A stretch of 64,000 nt of DNA from Humibacillus xanthopallidus (GTDB lineage: Bacteria; Actinomycetota; Actinomycetes; Actinomycetales; Dermatophilaceae), in NCBI RefSeq assembly GCF_006717145.1, contig NZ_VFQF01000002.1:1532237-1596236 (forward strand), given 5' to 3'. This document shows, in pieces, positions 16,191 to 24,063 of this stretch. Every line of letters starts with the position of its first letter. The stretch's first letter is position 1. The translations under genes were made by a program, and so were the position numbers. The notes beneath the pieces are model-generated. The model searched no databases. It saw only the letters and a list, made by a program, of their open reading frames with translations, and was not told where the DNA came from.

Positions 16191-16218
16191 GGGGTTGGGG
16201 GTGGGGCGGCGGGTTGGG
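16191..16218 (+). other. G-quadruplex-type G-run cluster
   Basis: Runs GGGG, GGGGG, GGGG, GGG and GGG are separated by 1-5 nt loops on the plus strand, directly after the tandem array and before the stop of the convergently placed GNAT gene. Folding is inferred from the motif only. Confidence 0.5.
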
Positions 16219-16242
16219 ACCAGCAGGGCTTGGGGCTGTGGG

Positions 16243-16785
16243 TCAGAGGGGGCGCTCGAGGACGTAGTCGTCCTCGTAGGCGCCACCGACGAGGAAGCGC
16301 TTCGTGCCCACCCGGCCGAAGCCGCTCTTGGCATAGAAGCGCTGGGCTCGCTCGTTCTGCTGGTTGACGCCGAGCCACGCCCCGGCGGCACCGACCGACG
16401 CCGCCCACTCGAGCGAGGCCGCCATCAGCGCTGCGGCCGCGCCGGTGCCGTGCGCCTCGGGCAGGACGTAGATCTTGCTCAGCTCGACCGTGGGCCGCAG
16501 CGTCAGCGCGGCACGCACGTCGGCGTCGTGGGGCTCGCCGCGCACGAGCATCGCATAGCCCAGCGGTATGCCGTCGCGCTCGGCGAGCAGGACGCGACGG
16601 TCCGCGTCGGCGAGGTAGTCGTCGAAGCGGGCGGGGGAGAGCACGTCGGCGATGAACGCGTCGACCCGTTCGCGGCTCATGCCCGGCGGGCAGGCGAGGC
16701 CGAACGTCGCAGCCGCCACCTCGGCGAGCTCCGGCACGTCGTCGGGCCCCGCGACCCTGACCGTCACGCTCGTGGTCGTGCTCAC
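16243..16785 (-). CDS. GNAT family N-acetyltransferase
   Basis: 180 residues from GTG 16785, overlapping the hisN stop by 4 nt (GTGA). The GNAT core is visible: an N-terminal VTVRVAGPDDVPELAEVA, motif A with the pyrophosphate loop LPEAHGTGAAAALM (Q/R-x-x-G-x-G/A variant), then NQQNERAQRFYAKSGF, typical of motif B with the acetyl-CoA-binding Asn and Tyr. It resembles RimI/ElaA-like single-domain acetyltransferases. The acceptor substrate cannot be told. As the last gene of the doxX-like/aroA/rsgA/hisN run it is probably co-transcribed with hisN. Confidence 0.85.
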   Translation of the reverse strand: MSTTTSVTVRVAGPDDVPELAEVAAATFGLACPPGMSRERVDAFIADVLSPARFDDYLADADRRVLLAERDGIPLGYAMLVRGEPHDADVRAALTLRPTVELSKIYVLPEAHGTGAAAALMAASLEWAASVGAAGAWLGVNQQNERAQRFYAKSGFGRVGTKRFLVGGAYEDDYVLERPL

Positions 16786-17567
16786 GGCAGCCCGATCCGC
16801 GAGAGCACCTCGTCGTGGAGCAGCCCGTTCGTCGCGAGCGCGTTGCCGCTCCAGCACCCGTCACGACCGTCGAGGCCGGTGAACCGCCCGCCCGCCTCCT
16901 GCACGATGGTCACGAGCGCCGCCATGTCGTGCACGGCCAGCTCGGGCTCCGCGGCGATGTCGACCGCCCCCTCGGCGACGAGCATGTAGGACCAGAAGTC
17001 GCCGTAGGCGCGGCTGCGCCAGCAGTCGTCCATGAGCTCGAGGACCTGGGCGCCACGACCTCGCTCGCGCCACCCACCGAGGGAGGAGTAGGACATCGAC
17101 GCGTCGGCGAGGGTGCTGACCTGTGACACCGAGATGCGCTTCGCCGACGACAGGGACCGCCCCGACCACGCCCCAGACCCCTGCGCGGCCCACCAACGGC
17201 GCTGCAGGGCGGGAGCGGCCACGAGGCCGAGCACGGGCACCTCGTCGACGACGAGCCCGATGAGCGTGGCCCACACCGGCACGCCACGCACGAAGTTCTT
17301 CGTGCCGTCGATGGGGTCGACGATCCAGCGCCGGGAGCCGTGGCCGGTCGTGTCGAACTCCTCACCCTGCACGACATCGCGCGGGCGGGTTCGCTTGAGC
17401 TGCAGGCGGATCAGCTCCTCGGCCGCCCGGTCCGCGTCGGTGACGGGGGTGAGGTCCGGCTTGCTCTCGACGACGAGGTCGTCAGCCCGGAAGCGGGCGG
17501 TCGTCACGCGCTCGACGGCATCCGCGAGCACGTGGGCCAGACGCAGGTCGTCGTCGTAGAAGGTCAC
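16782..17567 (-). CDS. hisN: Histidinol-phosphatase, inositol-monophosphatase family
   Basis: 261 residues. Mg-binding motifs of the IMPase fold are present in order: a GEE motif (about residue 68), WIVDPIDGTKNF (about 82-93) and a C-terminal AVHDMAAL. In actinobacteria this subgroup (HisN) removes phosphate from L-histidinol phosphate in histidine synthesis; inositol or other sugar phosphates are alternatives. The N-terminal LRLAHVLADAVERVTTARF is the usual HisN first helix. GTG 17567 has a TAGGTT box 6 nt upstream, so besides read-through from rsgA (34 nt upstream) it can have its own leaderless promoter. Confidence 0.85.
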   Translation of the reverse strand: MTFYDDDLRLAHVLADAVERVTTARFRADDLVVESKPDLTPVTDADRAAEELIRLQLKRTRPRDVVQGEEFDTTGHGSRRWIVDPIDGTKNFVRGVPVWATLIGLVVDEVPVLGLVAAPALQRRWWAAQGSGAWSGRSLSSAKRISVSQVSTLADASMSYSSLGGWRERGRGAQVLELMDDCWRSRAYGDFWSYMLVAEGAVDIAAEPELAVHDMAALVTIVQEAGGRFTGLDGRDGCWSGNALATNGLLHDEVLSRIGLP

Positions 17568-17573
17568 CGGGTC

Positions 17574-17579
17574 AACCTA
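17574..17579 (-). promoter_or_regulatory. -10 box of hisN, leaderless spacing
   Basis: TAGGTT on the minus strand ends 6 nt before GTG 17567, inside the rsgA-hisN gap. Confidence 0.5.
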
Positions 17580-17601
17580 TCGCCGCGGGCGGCGCCAGAT
17601 C

Positions 17602-18642
17602 TCAGTAGTGGTCGTCCGTGCTCGACCGGCTGCTGAGCAGGCGGCGCAGCGACTCGAGGCGGCTCTTGCCGGAAGGCCCGGCATGGCCCTCCTCCACCCA
17701 CGCGTCGAGGGCGCACTCCTCCTCGTCGTGGGTACAGCCGCGCGGGCAGTTGTCGGTGCCGGCGGCGAGGTCGGGGAAGTGGTCGATGATGTGGTCGACG
17801 TCGATGTGGGCCAGGCCGAACGACCGGATGCCCGGGGTGTCGATGACCCAGCCGTCGACGTCCCCGGGTAGGCGCAGCGCGACGGCGTTGGTCGACGTGT
17901 GCCGTCCGCGGCCGGTCGTGTCGTTGACGACGCCGGTGGCCCGGGCCGCCCCGGGCACGAGGGCGTTGACGAGCGTGCTCTTGCCCACCCCGGAGTGCCC
18001 GACGAGCACCGAGACCCGGCCGGCGAGACGCTCGCGGAGCTCCTCGACCCCGCTGATCTCGCCGTCACGCCTCGAGGTGACGACGTGCTCGACCTCGAGC
18101 GGCGTGTAGCTCGACAGGAAGGGCGCCGGGTCGACGAGGTCGGCCTTGGTCAGGGCGAGGAGCGGCACGAGGTCTGCGTCGTACGCCGCCACGAGGCAGC
18201 GGTCGACCATCCGCGGTCGCGGCTCCGGGTCGGCCAGGGCGGTGACGATGACGAGCTGGTCGGCGTTGGCCACGATGATGCGTTCGAACGGGTCGGTGTC
18301 GTCGGCCGTGCGGCGCAGCACCGAGCGGCGCTCCTCGATGCGCACGATGCGAGCGAGGGCGTCGGGCCCGCCTGCGAGGTCGCCGACGAGGGCCACGTCG
18401 TCACCGACGACGACCCGGGTGCGGCCGATCTCGCGGGCCTTCATCGCCGTGACGACGCGCTCGGGCTCCTTCTTGCCGAGAGCACCCTTCGGGATGAGAC
18501 ACGTGTAGCGGCCTCGGTCGACCCCGATGACCATCGCGACGACCGCGTCGGCGTGGGCCGGGCGTTCCTTGGTGCGGGGCCTCGATCCCTTGCGGCTCGG
18601 GCGGACCCGGATGTCGCCCTCGTCGAGGTCCCGCCAGCTCAT
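17602..18642 (-). CDS. rsgA: Ribosome small subunit-dependent GTPase A (RsgA/EngC)
   Basis: 346 residues. RsgA is a late-stage 30S assembly GTPase in the cytoplasm. The circular permutation is clear: an N-terminal OB-like domain, then G4 (LTKADL) before G1 (GHSGVGKST, about 218), and G3 as DTPG. The C-terminal zinc finger is [12 protein letters not shown] (Cys-Cys-His-Cys). ATG 18642 overlaps the aroA stop (ATGA), so rsgA is translationally coupled to aroA. The same aroA-rsgA neighbours occur in Mycobacterium (Rv3227-Rv3228). Confidence 0.93.
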   Translation of the reverse strand: MSWRDLDEGDIRVRPSRKGSRPRTKERPAHADAVVAMVIGVDRGRYTCLIPKGALGKKEPERVVTAMKAREIGRTRVVVGDDVALVGDLAGGPDALARIVRIEERRSVLRRTADDTDPFERIIVANADQLVIVTALADPEPRPRMVDRCLVAAYDADLVPLLALTKADLVDPAPFLSSYTPLEVEHVVTSRRDGEISGVEELRERLAGRVSVLVGHSGVGKSTLVNALVPGAARATGVVNDTTGRGRHTSTNAVALRLPGDVDGWVIDTPGIRSFGLAHIDVDHIIDHFPDLAAGTDNCPRGCTHDEEECALDAWVEEGHAGPSGKSRLESLRRLLSSRSSTDDHY

Positions 18643-20009
18643 CGCGGCAGCACCACCGCTGATGAGCCCTCGAGCATGTCCTGCCACAGCCCCACGAAGT
18701 CGGGCAGGGTCTTGGCGGTGGTCGCGACGTCCTCGACGACGACACCGGGCACCCGCAGGCCGAGCACCGCACCAGCGGTGGCCATGCGGTGGTCGTGGTA
18801 CGTGCGGAACCGACCGCCGTGCAAGCGTGCCGGCCTGATCCGTAGCCCGTCCTCGGTCTCGAGGACGGAGCCACCCAGCCCACTGAGCTCGGTGGTCAGT
18901 GCTGCGAGGCGGTCGGTCTCGTGTCCGCGGATGTGGGCGACGCCGCGGATCCACGAGGGCGTCGACGCGAGGGCCGCGAGGGCCGCCACCGTGGGCGTCA
19001 GCTCGGCCGCGTCGTGCAGGTCGATGTCGATGCCGACGAGCTCACCGCTGCCGGTCACCGTGAGGCCCGTCCGGTCGAGCCGCACGTCGGCACCCATGGA
19101 GTCGAGGATCTCGCGGAGCAGGTCGCCGGCCTGGGTCGTGTGCTGTGGCCACCCCGGCACGCGCACGGTGCCACCGGCCACGAGCGCCGCGGCGACGAAG
19201 GGGCCGGCGTTGGAGAGATCCGGCTCCACCGAGACGTCGAGGGCGTTGATCTCGGACGGCTCGACGCGCCACGTGTTCGGCTCGCTGTCGTCGACGATCG
19301 CGCCGGCGTCGCGGAGCGTCTCGACGGTCATGAGGATGTGCGGCTCGCTCGGCACGGGCTTGCCGTCGTGGTGCACCGTGACGCCCTCGTCGTAGCGCGC
19401 CCCGGCGAGGAGCAGCGCGGAGATGAACTGCGAGGACGCCGAGGCGTCCATCGTCACGGAGCCGCCGCGCACCCGCCCGCGACCGCGCACCGTCACGGGG
19501 AGGTGGCCCGCCCCGTCGTCGTCGAGGTCGGCTCCGAGAGTGCGCAGGGCGTCGATGACCGGGCCCATGGGCCGCACCCGGGCCTGCGGGTCGCCGTCGA
19601 GCACGACAGGCCCGTCGGCGAGCGCCGCGACCGCGGGGAGGAAGCGCATGACGGTGCCCGCGAGACCGCAGTCGATGCGGGTGTCGCCGCCGAGCACCTC
19701 CGGTGGCGTCACGACCCAGTCGTCGACGGCACCGGGCACGGGTTCGCCCTCCGGAGGGACGTCGTCGATGCGCACCCCCAGACCGCGGAGGGCCTTCGCC
19801 ATGAGGAGCGTGTCGCGCGAGCGCAGCGGTGCCCGCAGGCGGGAGCGGTCGGAGGCGAGCGCAGCGAGGACGAGGTAGCGGTTCGTCAGGGACTTGCTGC
19901 CCGGCAGGGCAACGGTGGCGTCGAGGGGGCCGGAGGCGACGGGGGCGACCCAGTCGCCCGGCTCGTCCGGCTCGCCGGGGCGGGGGGCGGGGGGTGCGGC
20001 TGGACTCAA
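18639..20009 (-). CDS. aroA: 3-phosphoshikimate 1-carboxyvinyltransferase (EPSP synthase)
   Basis: 456 residues. AroA joins phosphoenolpyruvate to shikimate-3-phosphate in the shikimate pathway. Signatures: [10 protein letters not shown] (about 35), [11 protein letters not shown] (about 112), QARVRPMGP (about 140), [14 protein letters not shown] and the C-terminal [12 protein letters not shown] and YHDHRMA segments. The start is TTG at 20009: an in-frame TGA lies 9 nt upstream and there is no ATG or GTG before the conserved LPGSKS region. The TTG begins one nucleotide after the stop of the DoxX-like gene, so initiation probably depends on translational coupling. Confidence 0.93.
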   Translation of the reverse strand: MSPAAPPAPRPGEPDEPGDWVAPVASGPLDATVALPGSKSLTNRYLVLAALASDRSRLRAPLRSRDTLLMAKALRGLGVRIDDVPPEGEPVPGAVDDWVVTPPEVLGGDTRIDCGLAGTVMRFLPAVAALADGPVVLDGDPQARVRPMGPVIDALRTLGADLDDDGAGHLPVTVRGRGRVRGGSVTMDASASSQFISALLLAGARYDEGVTVHHDGKPVPSEPHILMTVETLRDAGAIVDDSEPNTWRVEPSEINALDVSVEPDLSNAGPFVAAALVAGGTVRVPGWPQHTTQAGDLLREILDSMGADVRLDRTGLTVTGSGELVGIDIDLHDAAELTPTVAALAALASTPSWIRGVAHIRGHETDRLAALTTELSGLGGSVLETEDGLRIRPARLHGGRFRTYHDHRMATAGAVLGLRVPGVVVEDVATTAKTLPDFVGLWQDMLEGSSAVVLPR

Positions 20010-20010
20010 C

Positions 20011-20541
20011 TCAGCTCACGACGTCCTTGGCCTGATGGGCGATGAGCCGAGCCTCGCGCGACGCGGCGCGCTTGACGTGCCGGGCCTCCCGGCGCGTCAC
20101 CTTGCCGGCGTGCTGGGCCCGCCACACGAGACCGGGGCGGCCCTCCGTGTCGACGGCCGCGAGGAGCAGGCCGCCGAGCAGCCCGACGTTCTTGAAGAAG
20201 AGGCTGCGCGACGGCTCCTTGAGGGTGGGGTCGGTCTCGTCCCAGAAGGCGTGGTCGATCGCCGTCGTCGGGATGATCGACGCGGCCAGCACCGTCGAGG
20301 CCAGCCGCGGCATGCGACCCGTGGCGAGCAGGATGCCGCCGCCGAGGAGGGCCGCACCGTTGACGCGGACGAAGAGGTCGGGGTCCTTCGCGGCCGACTG
20401 GGCTCCGGGCACCTGGTCGGGCACCTTGCCGAGCAGCTGAGCGGCCTGCTGGCTGCGCAGGCCGGGGTGGCGCAGCGCGTCGATGCCTGCGGCGACGAAC
20501 ACCGAGGCGAGCAGGGGACGGGCGAGACGGCGGACGATCAT
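20011..20541 (-). CDS. DoxX family membrane protein
   Basis: 176 residues from ATG 20541 with a strong AGGAGG 7 nt upstream. The N-terminal [22 protein letters not shown] (quoted in part elsewhere as [12 protein letters not shown]) is the DoxX signature. Four hydrophobic segments follow, including [17 protein letters not shown] and [14 protein letters not shown]. The C-terminal ~35 residues are a highly basic helix ([18 protein letters not shown]) predicted to be cytoplasmic. DoxX proteins are small integral membrane proteins linked to redox functions; the specific role is unknown. It heads the minus-strand run into aroA. A TAACGT sequence about 25 nt upstream could be its -10 box. Confidence 0.85.
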   Translation of the reverse strand: MIVRRLARPLLASVFVAAGIDALRHPGLRSQQAAQLLGKVPDQVPGAQSAAKDPDLFVRVNGAALLGGGILLATGRMPRLASTVLAASIIPTTAIDHAFWDETDPTLKEPSRSLFFKNVGLLGGLLLAAVDTEGRPGLVWRAQHAGKVTRREARHVKRAASREARLIAHQAKDVVS

Positions 20542-20657
20542 GGGACTTCCTCCTGGATCAGTGGGGCCTACGTTATCGACATACCCGGGGCCATGGCCGT
20601 CGCGCCCGTCATCCGGGGTCGTCTCCCTCGCACTCGACGCACCCGCGGCCCGAAAGC

Positions 20658-20753
20658 GTGGGACGGCGCGGCCACTCGAGATGGTGCGGGTGGGACGGCG
20701 CGGCCACTCGAGATGAGGCGCGTGGGATTGCGCGGCCACTCGAGATGGCTGGG
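20658..20753. repeat. Three 32-bp direct repeats in the divergent DoxX/SRAP promoter region
   Basis: Copies start at 20658, 20690 and 20722 with the pattern GTGGGA, then GCGCGGCC and ACTCGAGATG. The period is exactly 32 bp (about three helical turns). The array lies 18-113 bp upstream of the SRAP -10 box and between two divergent genes, a natural operator position. Confidence 0.75.
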
Positions 20754-20770
20754 GGTGGACGGCGGCGGCA

Positions 20771-20776
20771 TACGCT
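20771..20776 (+). promoter_or_regulatory. -10 box of the SRAP gene, leaderless spacing
   Basis: TACGCT ends 7 nt before ATG 20784. The start codon is certain here because Cys2 is catalytic, so this is the best anchored leaderless case in the window. Confidence 0.65.
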
Positions 20777-20783
20777 GGCAGCC

Positions 20784-21635
20784 ATGTGCGGGAGGTATGC
20801 CGCGAGCGCGCGGCCCGACGAGCTCATCGAGGCCTTCGACGTCGCCGAGGACCACACCGGCGAGCCGGCGCGCAGCATCCTCAAGAACCCGCAGAGCCCA
20901 GCGGCAGGCGAGCCCGACTGGAACATGGCGCCCTCCAAGCAGGCTCCCGTCGTGCTGACCCGGCGCCCCCGTGCCGACGGCCGTGACGACGAGGGCGCCG
21001 AGCCTGAGCCCGCGCGGCAGCTGCGGCTGCTGACGTGGGGTCTCGTGCCGGCGTGGTCGAAGGACGTCAAGATGGGCCTGCGCATGGTCAACGCCCGTGC
21101 CGAGTCGGTGCTCGGGAAGGGGGCCTTCGCCAAGGCTGCCCTCTCGCGGCGCTGCATCGTCCCGGCGGAGGGCTGGTACGAGTGGCAGGTCTCGCCGACG
21201 GCGGTCGACGCCAAGGGCAAGCCGCGCAAGCAGCCGTTCTTCATCCACCGCGCCGACGGCGCGCCCGTGGCGTTCGCCGGGCTCTACGAGTTCTGGCGCG
21301 ACCGCGAGGTCCCCGAGGGTGAGCCAGACGCCTGGCTGACGACCTTCACGATCATCACGACGGCGGCCGACCCGGGCATGGACCGCATCCACGACCGCCA
21401 GCCGCTCGTGCTCGAGCCCGACCAGTGGGAGCACTGGCTCGACCCCGACGAGAAGGACCCCGGCTACGTCCAGGGCGTCCTCGACTTCGCCCGGCCCGGC
21501 CGGTTCGAGGCCTACCCGATCGGCCGGGCGGTCGGTGCGACCCGCAACAACGGGCCGCACCTGCTCGACCCCGCGCCGGTCGAGGAGCTCGAGGGCGTCG
21601 TCGACCCGATGACCGGCGAGGTGATCGGGTCGTGA
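20784..21635 (+). CDS. SOS response-associated peptidase (SRAP; YedK/HMCES family)
   Basis: 283 residues. SRAP proteins form a covalent thiazolidine crosslink with abasic sites in single-stranded DNA and protect them during replication. The catalytic Cys2 is present (MCGRYA), as are the Asn in RMVNARAES, the Glu in VPAEGWYEW and the His in IHDRQPLVL. The WNMAPS and [10 protein letters not shown] segments are also conserved. The start must be ATG 20784 because Met removal exposes Cys2. The gene overlaps the hydrolase gene by 4 nt (GTGA). The 32-bp repeats upstream may be its operator. The same order of SRAP near aroA and the sigR/sigH gene is seen in Mycobacterium. Confidence 0.92.
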   Translation: MCGRYAASARPDELIEAFDVAEDHTGEPARSILKNPQSPAAGEPDWNMAPSKQAPVVLTRRPRADGRDDEGAEPEPARQLRLLTWGLVPAWSKDVKMGLRMVNARAESVLGKGAFAKAALSRRCIVPAEGWYEWQVSPTAVDAKGKPRKQPFFIHRADGAPVAFAGLYEFWRDREVPEGEPDAWLTTFTIITTAADPGMDRIHDRQPLVLEPDQWEHWLDPDEKDPGYVQGVLDFARPGRFEAYPIGRAVGATRNNGPHLLDPAPVEELEGVVDPMTGEVIGS

Positions 21636-22270
21636 GCGCTCCCCGCGAGACCGTCCGCGAGGTCATGACCCCGCAGGGCCCCGCCCGCGCCCACGTATGC
21701 CGTCCGGCCCGTGCCGCAGGCACCGTCGTGCTCGGGCACGGGGCCGGGGGAGGGCTCGGCGCACTCGACCTCGCCGTCGCCCGGGAGGTCCTCGTGGACC
21801 GGGGCTGGGCCGTCGTCGTGGTCGAGCAGCCGTGGCTCGTCGCCGGACGCAAGGTCGCCGGACGCCCGCCGACGCTCGACGAGGCCTGGGTGCCGGTCGT
21901 GCGGGCGCTGATCACCGGGCGGGGCACGCTGCCCCGCCCGCTCGTCGTCGGGGGCCGCAGCGCGGGGGCTCGCGTCGCGTGCCGCACGGCCGCCGAGCTC
22001 GAGGCCGACGCCGGCCTGCTCCTCAGCTTCCCGTTGCACCCACCCGGTCAGCCCGACAAGCTGCGCGCCCACGAGCTCGCGCTCGCGCCCGACCCGTCGT
22101 GGGTCGTGCAGGGCACGAAGGACAGCTTCGGCACCCCGGCCGAGGTCGCGGCATACCTGCCTGCGGGAGCGACGCTGCTCGAGGTGCCGGGTGCGCACTC
22201 CTTCCCCCGTGGCTCCCGCGCCGCCCTCGTGGAGGCGCTCGCCCGAGTGGCGGGAATGCTGCCCGCGTAG
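21632..22270 (+). CDS. Alpha/beta hydrolase, KANL3/Tex30-like
   Basis: 212 residues from GTG 21632. The fold shows [10 protein letters not shown] (oxyanion region), the nucleophile elbow GGRSAGAR with Ser as nucleophile, [11 protein letters not shown] with the acidic residue, and VPGAHSF with the catalytic His. This spacing and the [10 protein letters not shown] loop match the small KANL3/Tex30-type dienelactone-hydrolase-like family. There is no signal peptide or membrane span. The substrate is unknown. It is translationally coupled to the SRAP gene, suggesting a shared stress role. The apparent SigR promoter of the next gene overlaps its stop codon. Confidence 0.8.
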   Translation: MSAPRETVREVMTPQGPARAHVCRPARAAGTVVLGHGAGGGLGALDLAVAREVLVDRGWAVVVVEQPWLVAGRKVAGRPPTLDEAWVPVVRALITGRGTLPRPLVVGGRSAGARVACRTAAELEADAGLLLSFPLHPPGQPDKLRAHELALAPDPSWVVQGTKDSFGTPAEVAAYLPAGATLLEVPGAHSFPRGSRAALVEALARVAGMLPA

Positions 22271-22278
22271 GGGTCGTT
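22253..22278 (+). promoter_or_regulatory. SigR-type promoter (GGAAT-N18-GTT) upstream of sigR
   Basis: GGAAT at 22253-22257 and GTT at 22276-22278 are separated by exactly 18 nt, a full match to the consensus recognised by Streptomyces SigR and related SigH/SigE-type factors. It lies about 120 nt before sigR, so sigR probably activates its own transcription, as in Streptomyces. A 16-nt perfect palindrome (22341-22356) lies between this promoter and the sigR start. Confidence 0.7.
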
Positions 22279-22381
22279 GCACCCCACATGGTCACGTGTC
22301 CCCCGAGCGCCCCCGAGCGCGCCAACCCCGCTGAGGCGCTCGCCGCTGCAGCGGCGCCGAAGGGCCCCCAGCCAGCCGGAC

Positions 22382-22387
22382 TAGGCT
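22382..22387 (+). promoter_or_regulatory. Second -10 box of sigR, near-leaderless
   Basis: TAGGCT ends 8 nt before ATG 22396 and would serve basal expression by the housekeeping sigma factor. Confidence 0.45.
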
Positions 22388-22395
22388 GGGGGGCA

Positions 22396-23112
22396 ATGGC
22401 CAAGGACAAGACCTCAGACCCCACCACAGCCGTGCGGGTGGCATCGAGCACGCCCGACGACTCCGCTGTCGACCTCGCGACCGAGACTGACGTCGAGCGC
22501 CGCGCCCGCTTCGAGCGGGAGGCGATGCCGCTGCTCGACCAGCTCTACAGCGCGGCCCTGCGCACGACCCGCAACCCGAGCGATGCCGAGGACCTCGTCC
22601 AGGAGACGTTCGCCAAGGCGTATGCCGCGTTCCACCAGTACCGCCCGGGCACCAACCTCAAGGCGTGGATGTATCGCATCCTCACCAACACCTACATCAA
22701 CAGCTACCGCAAGAAGCAGCGCCAGCCGCTCGAGGCCGACTCGTCGGACATCGAGGACTACCAGCTGGCGCGTGCCGAGTCGCACACGAGCGCGGGCCTG
22801 CGATCGGCCGAGGCCGAGGCGCTCGACCACCTGCCCGACAGCGACGTCAAGCGGGCGCTGCAGCAGATCCCCGAGGAGTTCCGCCTCGCCGTCTACTTCG
22901 CCGACGTCGAGGGCTACTCCTACAAGGAGATCGCCGAGATCATGGAGACCCCCATCGGCACGGTGATGAGTCGGCTGCACCGCGGCCGGCGCCAGCTTCG
23001 TGAGCTGCTCGCCGACTACGCCTCGCAGCGCGGCTTCGTGGCGGCGGGCGCGGCGGGTGGCACGAGCGCCGGCAGTGGCACGGCCACAGGCACGGAAGGA
23101 CAGCGGTCATGA
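22396..23112 (+). CDS. sigR: RNA polymerase sigma factor SigR (ECF, thiol-oxidative stress)
   Basis: 238 residues. Region 2 is [18 protein letters not shown] through [20 protein letters not shown] (residues about 55-110), and region 4 is [16 protein letters not shown] through [21 protein letters not shown] (about 155-205). These are the signatures of SigR/SigH, which controls the mycothiol, thioredoxin and protein quality-control regulon. The C-terminal tail is Gly/Ala/Thr rich and non-conserved. The stop overlaps rsrA (ATGA). Two promoters are apparent, one of them SigR-type. Longer upstream in-frame starts exist, and Streptomyces does make an extended SigR-prime from such a start, so a second isoform is possible. 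Confidence 0.92.
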   Translation: MAKDKTSDPTTAVRVASSTPDDSAVDLATETDVERRARFEREAMPLLDQLYSAALRTTRNPSDAEDLVQETFAKAYAAFHQYRPGTNLKAWMYRILTNTYINSYRKKQRQPLEADSSDIEDYQLARAESHTSAGLRSAEAEALDHLPDSDVKRALQQIPEEFRLAVYFADVEGYSYKEIAEIMETPIGTVMSRLHRGRRQLRELLADYASQRGFVAAGAAGGTSAGSGTATGTEGQRS

Positions 23113-23399
23113 TCGACGAGACGGGCGAGGGCGTGCAGCGCAGCGCGCCGGGCACCGACTGCTCGGAGGCCCTCCTGCGGGTCTACGAGTACCTCGACGG
23201 AGAGCTCGGCCCCGACGAGTGCGCCAAGATCCAGGCGCACCTCGACGAGTGCGGTCCGTGCCTCAAGGAGTACGACCTCGACACGACCCTCAAGGCGCTC
23301 GTCAAGCGCTCCTGCGAGTGCGAGCAGGCACCTGACGCCCTGCGCATGACGATCATGTCGCGCATCTCGATGACCGTCATCCAGGTCGAGGGCTTCTGA
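23109..23399 (+). CDS. rsrA: Mycothiol-system anti-sigma factor RsrA (zinc anti-sigma)
   Basis: 96 residues. The zinc-binding anti-sigma motif is His44-x3-Cys48-x2-Cys51 (HLDECGPC), with upstream Cys18 and Cys38 available for the redox switch and a C-terminal pair in RSCECEQ. In the reduced, zinc-bound state RsrA holds SigR; disulfide stress releases zinc and frees SigR. Start ATG 23109 overlaps the sigR stop, ensuring equimolar synthesis. The gene is followed immediately by a 24-bp stem hairpin. Confidence 0.92.
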   Translation: MIDETGEGVQRSAPGTDCSEALLRVYEYLDGELGPDECAKIQAHLDECGPCLKEYDLDTTLKALVKRSCECEQAPDALRMTIMSRISMTVIQVEGF

Positions 23400-23477
23400 C
23401 AATCGAAAGAGCAGTTCGTCGCCGCTGTGCGCCCCCGCGCGGCCCCATGAAAGGGCGACGAACTGCTCTTTCGATTG
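23400..23477 (+). terminator. Perfect 24-bp inverted repeat after rsrA
   Basis: Arms 23400-23423 and 23454-23477 are exact reverse complements, separated by 30 nt. The first arm begins right after the rsrA stop codon. The arms contain GAAAGAGCAGTTCGTCG. It probably terminates or stabilises the sigR-rsrA mRNA. Confidence 0.7.
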
Positions 23478-23500
23478 ACCGATACGACCCAGACACGACG

Positions 23501-23531
23501 AAGGCCCGCCCCGTTTCCGGGGGCGGGCCTT
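23501..23531. terminator. Bidirectional terminator between rsrA and bL37
   Basis: AAGGCCCGCCCC pairs with GGGGCGGGCCTT around a 7-nt loop; T-rich in both directions at the ends (AAGG/CCTT). It lies 14 nt beyond the bL37 stop on the minus strand. Confidence 0.8.
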
Positions 23532-23545
23532 TGAGTGTCAGGAGC

Positions 23546-23620
23546 TCACGCGTTGGGCTTGCGGCCGTGGTTGGCGGCGTTGCCCTTGCGCGAGCGGCGC
23601 TTGCGGGCGCGCTTGCTCAT
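23546..23620 (-). CDS. Large ribosomal subunit protein bL37 (24 residues)
   Basis: A 24-codon gene usually missed by annotation. The product is extremely basic, starting MSKRARKRRSRK and ending ANHGRKPNA. It matches the pattern of mycobacterial bL37, a 24-residue protein seen in Mycobacterium 50S structures that also ends ANHGKRPNA. It binds rRNA in the 50S subunit. A weak purine-rich site (AAAGAG) precedes ATG 23620. The dedicated downstream hairpin (23501-23531) supports it as an independent unit, transcribed away from the 23715 promoter. Confidence 0.85.
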   Translation of the reverse strand: MSKRARKRRSRKGNAANHGRKPNA

Positions 23621-23714
23621 CGTCGGCTCTTTTCGTCGGGTGGTGCGGTCAAAGGCCCATCGTCCCACACCGCACCGCTCACGCCGAATCGCGGGGAGAA
23701 CCTTAAAATCTTGG

Positions 23715-23721
23715 TATAGAT
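23715..23721 (+). promoter_or_regulatory. Promoter-like TATAGAT of the small-peptide unit
   Basis: TATAGAT lies in a locally AT-rich patch (from 23703), unusual for this genome, and would start a transcript near 23727. There is no clear -35 box at ideal spacing. Confidence 0.5.
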
Positions 23722-23791
23722 CTGGCCCCTGAGGCGGTGGCTGCTCCAATCGAGCCCCCGGGTTTGGCAGGCTGAGGCCCTAGACCCCCCA

Positions 23792-23849
23792 CTTGCGTCC
23801 GTGCTGCGAGCGGCACGGAGCAACTCTGTGCCTGTAGCCGGGACGCAAG
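23792..23849 (+). ncRNA. Structured leader RNA of the small-peptide unit
   Basis: CTTGCGTCC (23792-23800) pairs with GGACGCAAG (23841-23849), enclosing an internal hairpin GGCACGGAG-CAA-CTCTGTGCC. The element begins after a C6 run and ends 8 nt before the ribosome site of the 30-codon ORF, so it could control access to it. It does not match a riboswitch class I recognise. Confidence 0.5.
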
Positions 23850-23869
23850 ACGTCAGAAGGAGAACCCCC

Positions 23870-23962
23870 ATGTTCAGCGCCCTGCTGTCGGCCCTCGGAG
23901 ATGGCGGCTTCACCACCAGCGTGCTCGTCTACCTCGCGAACACGTGGTCGTGGGGCAGCTGA
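23870..23962 (+). CDS. Putative 30-residue hydrophobic peptide, unknown function
   Basis: ATG 23870 has an ideal ribosome site (AAGGAG, 7 nt spacing). The predicted peptide starts MFSALLSALGDGG and ends LANTWSWGS; the middle (FTTSVLVYLAN) is hydrophobic, so it may associate with the membrane. It is too short for standard gene callers. Its own promoter-like sequence, structured leader and terminator make a self-contained transcription unit of about 310 nt between bL37 and the HD-domain genes. Two Trp codons near the end recall attenuation leader peptides, but no trp gene follows and the hairpin is a plain terminator. Function unknown. Confidence 0.55.
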   Translation: MFSALLSALGDGGFTTSVLVYLANTWSWGS

Positions 23963-23994
23963 GTCCTTCCCTCACGCCGCTCGCCGGACACCGC

Positions 23995-24037
23995 GGTCCC
24001 GTGCAGCCCCGAGCCTTCGCTCGGGACTTGCGGGACC
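23995..24037 (+). terminator. Terminator of the small-peptide unit
   Basis: Outer stem GGTCCCG/CGGGACC (23995-24001, 24031-24037) encloses CCCGAGC-CTTC-GCTCGGG. Confidence 0.7.
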
Positions 24038-24063
24038 GTGGCATGTGCGCGCTTCAATAGCCT

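Noticed and set aside
23727..23869. Known riboswitch (cyclic di-GMP or cyclic di-AMP type) in the small-peptide leader
   Set aside because: Neither consensus core fits; the only similarity is a short GGGACGCAA string, which is not enough.
23870..23962. trp-type attenuator leader peptide
   Set aside because: Two Trp codons are present, but the downstream genes are HD proteins and the hairpin after the ORF has no alternative antiterminator pairing that I can see.
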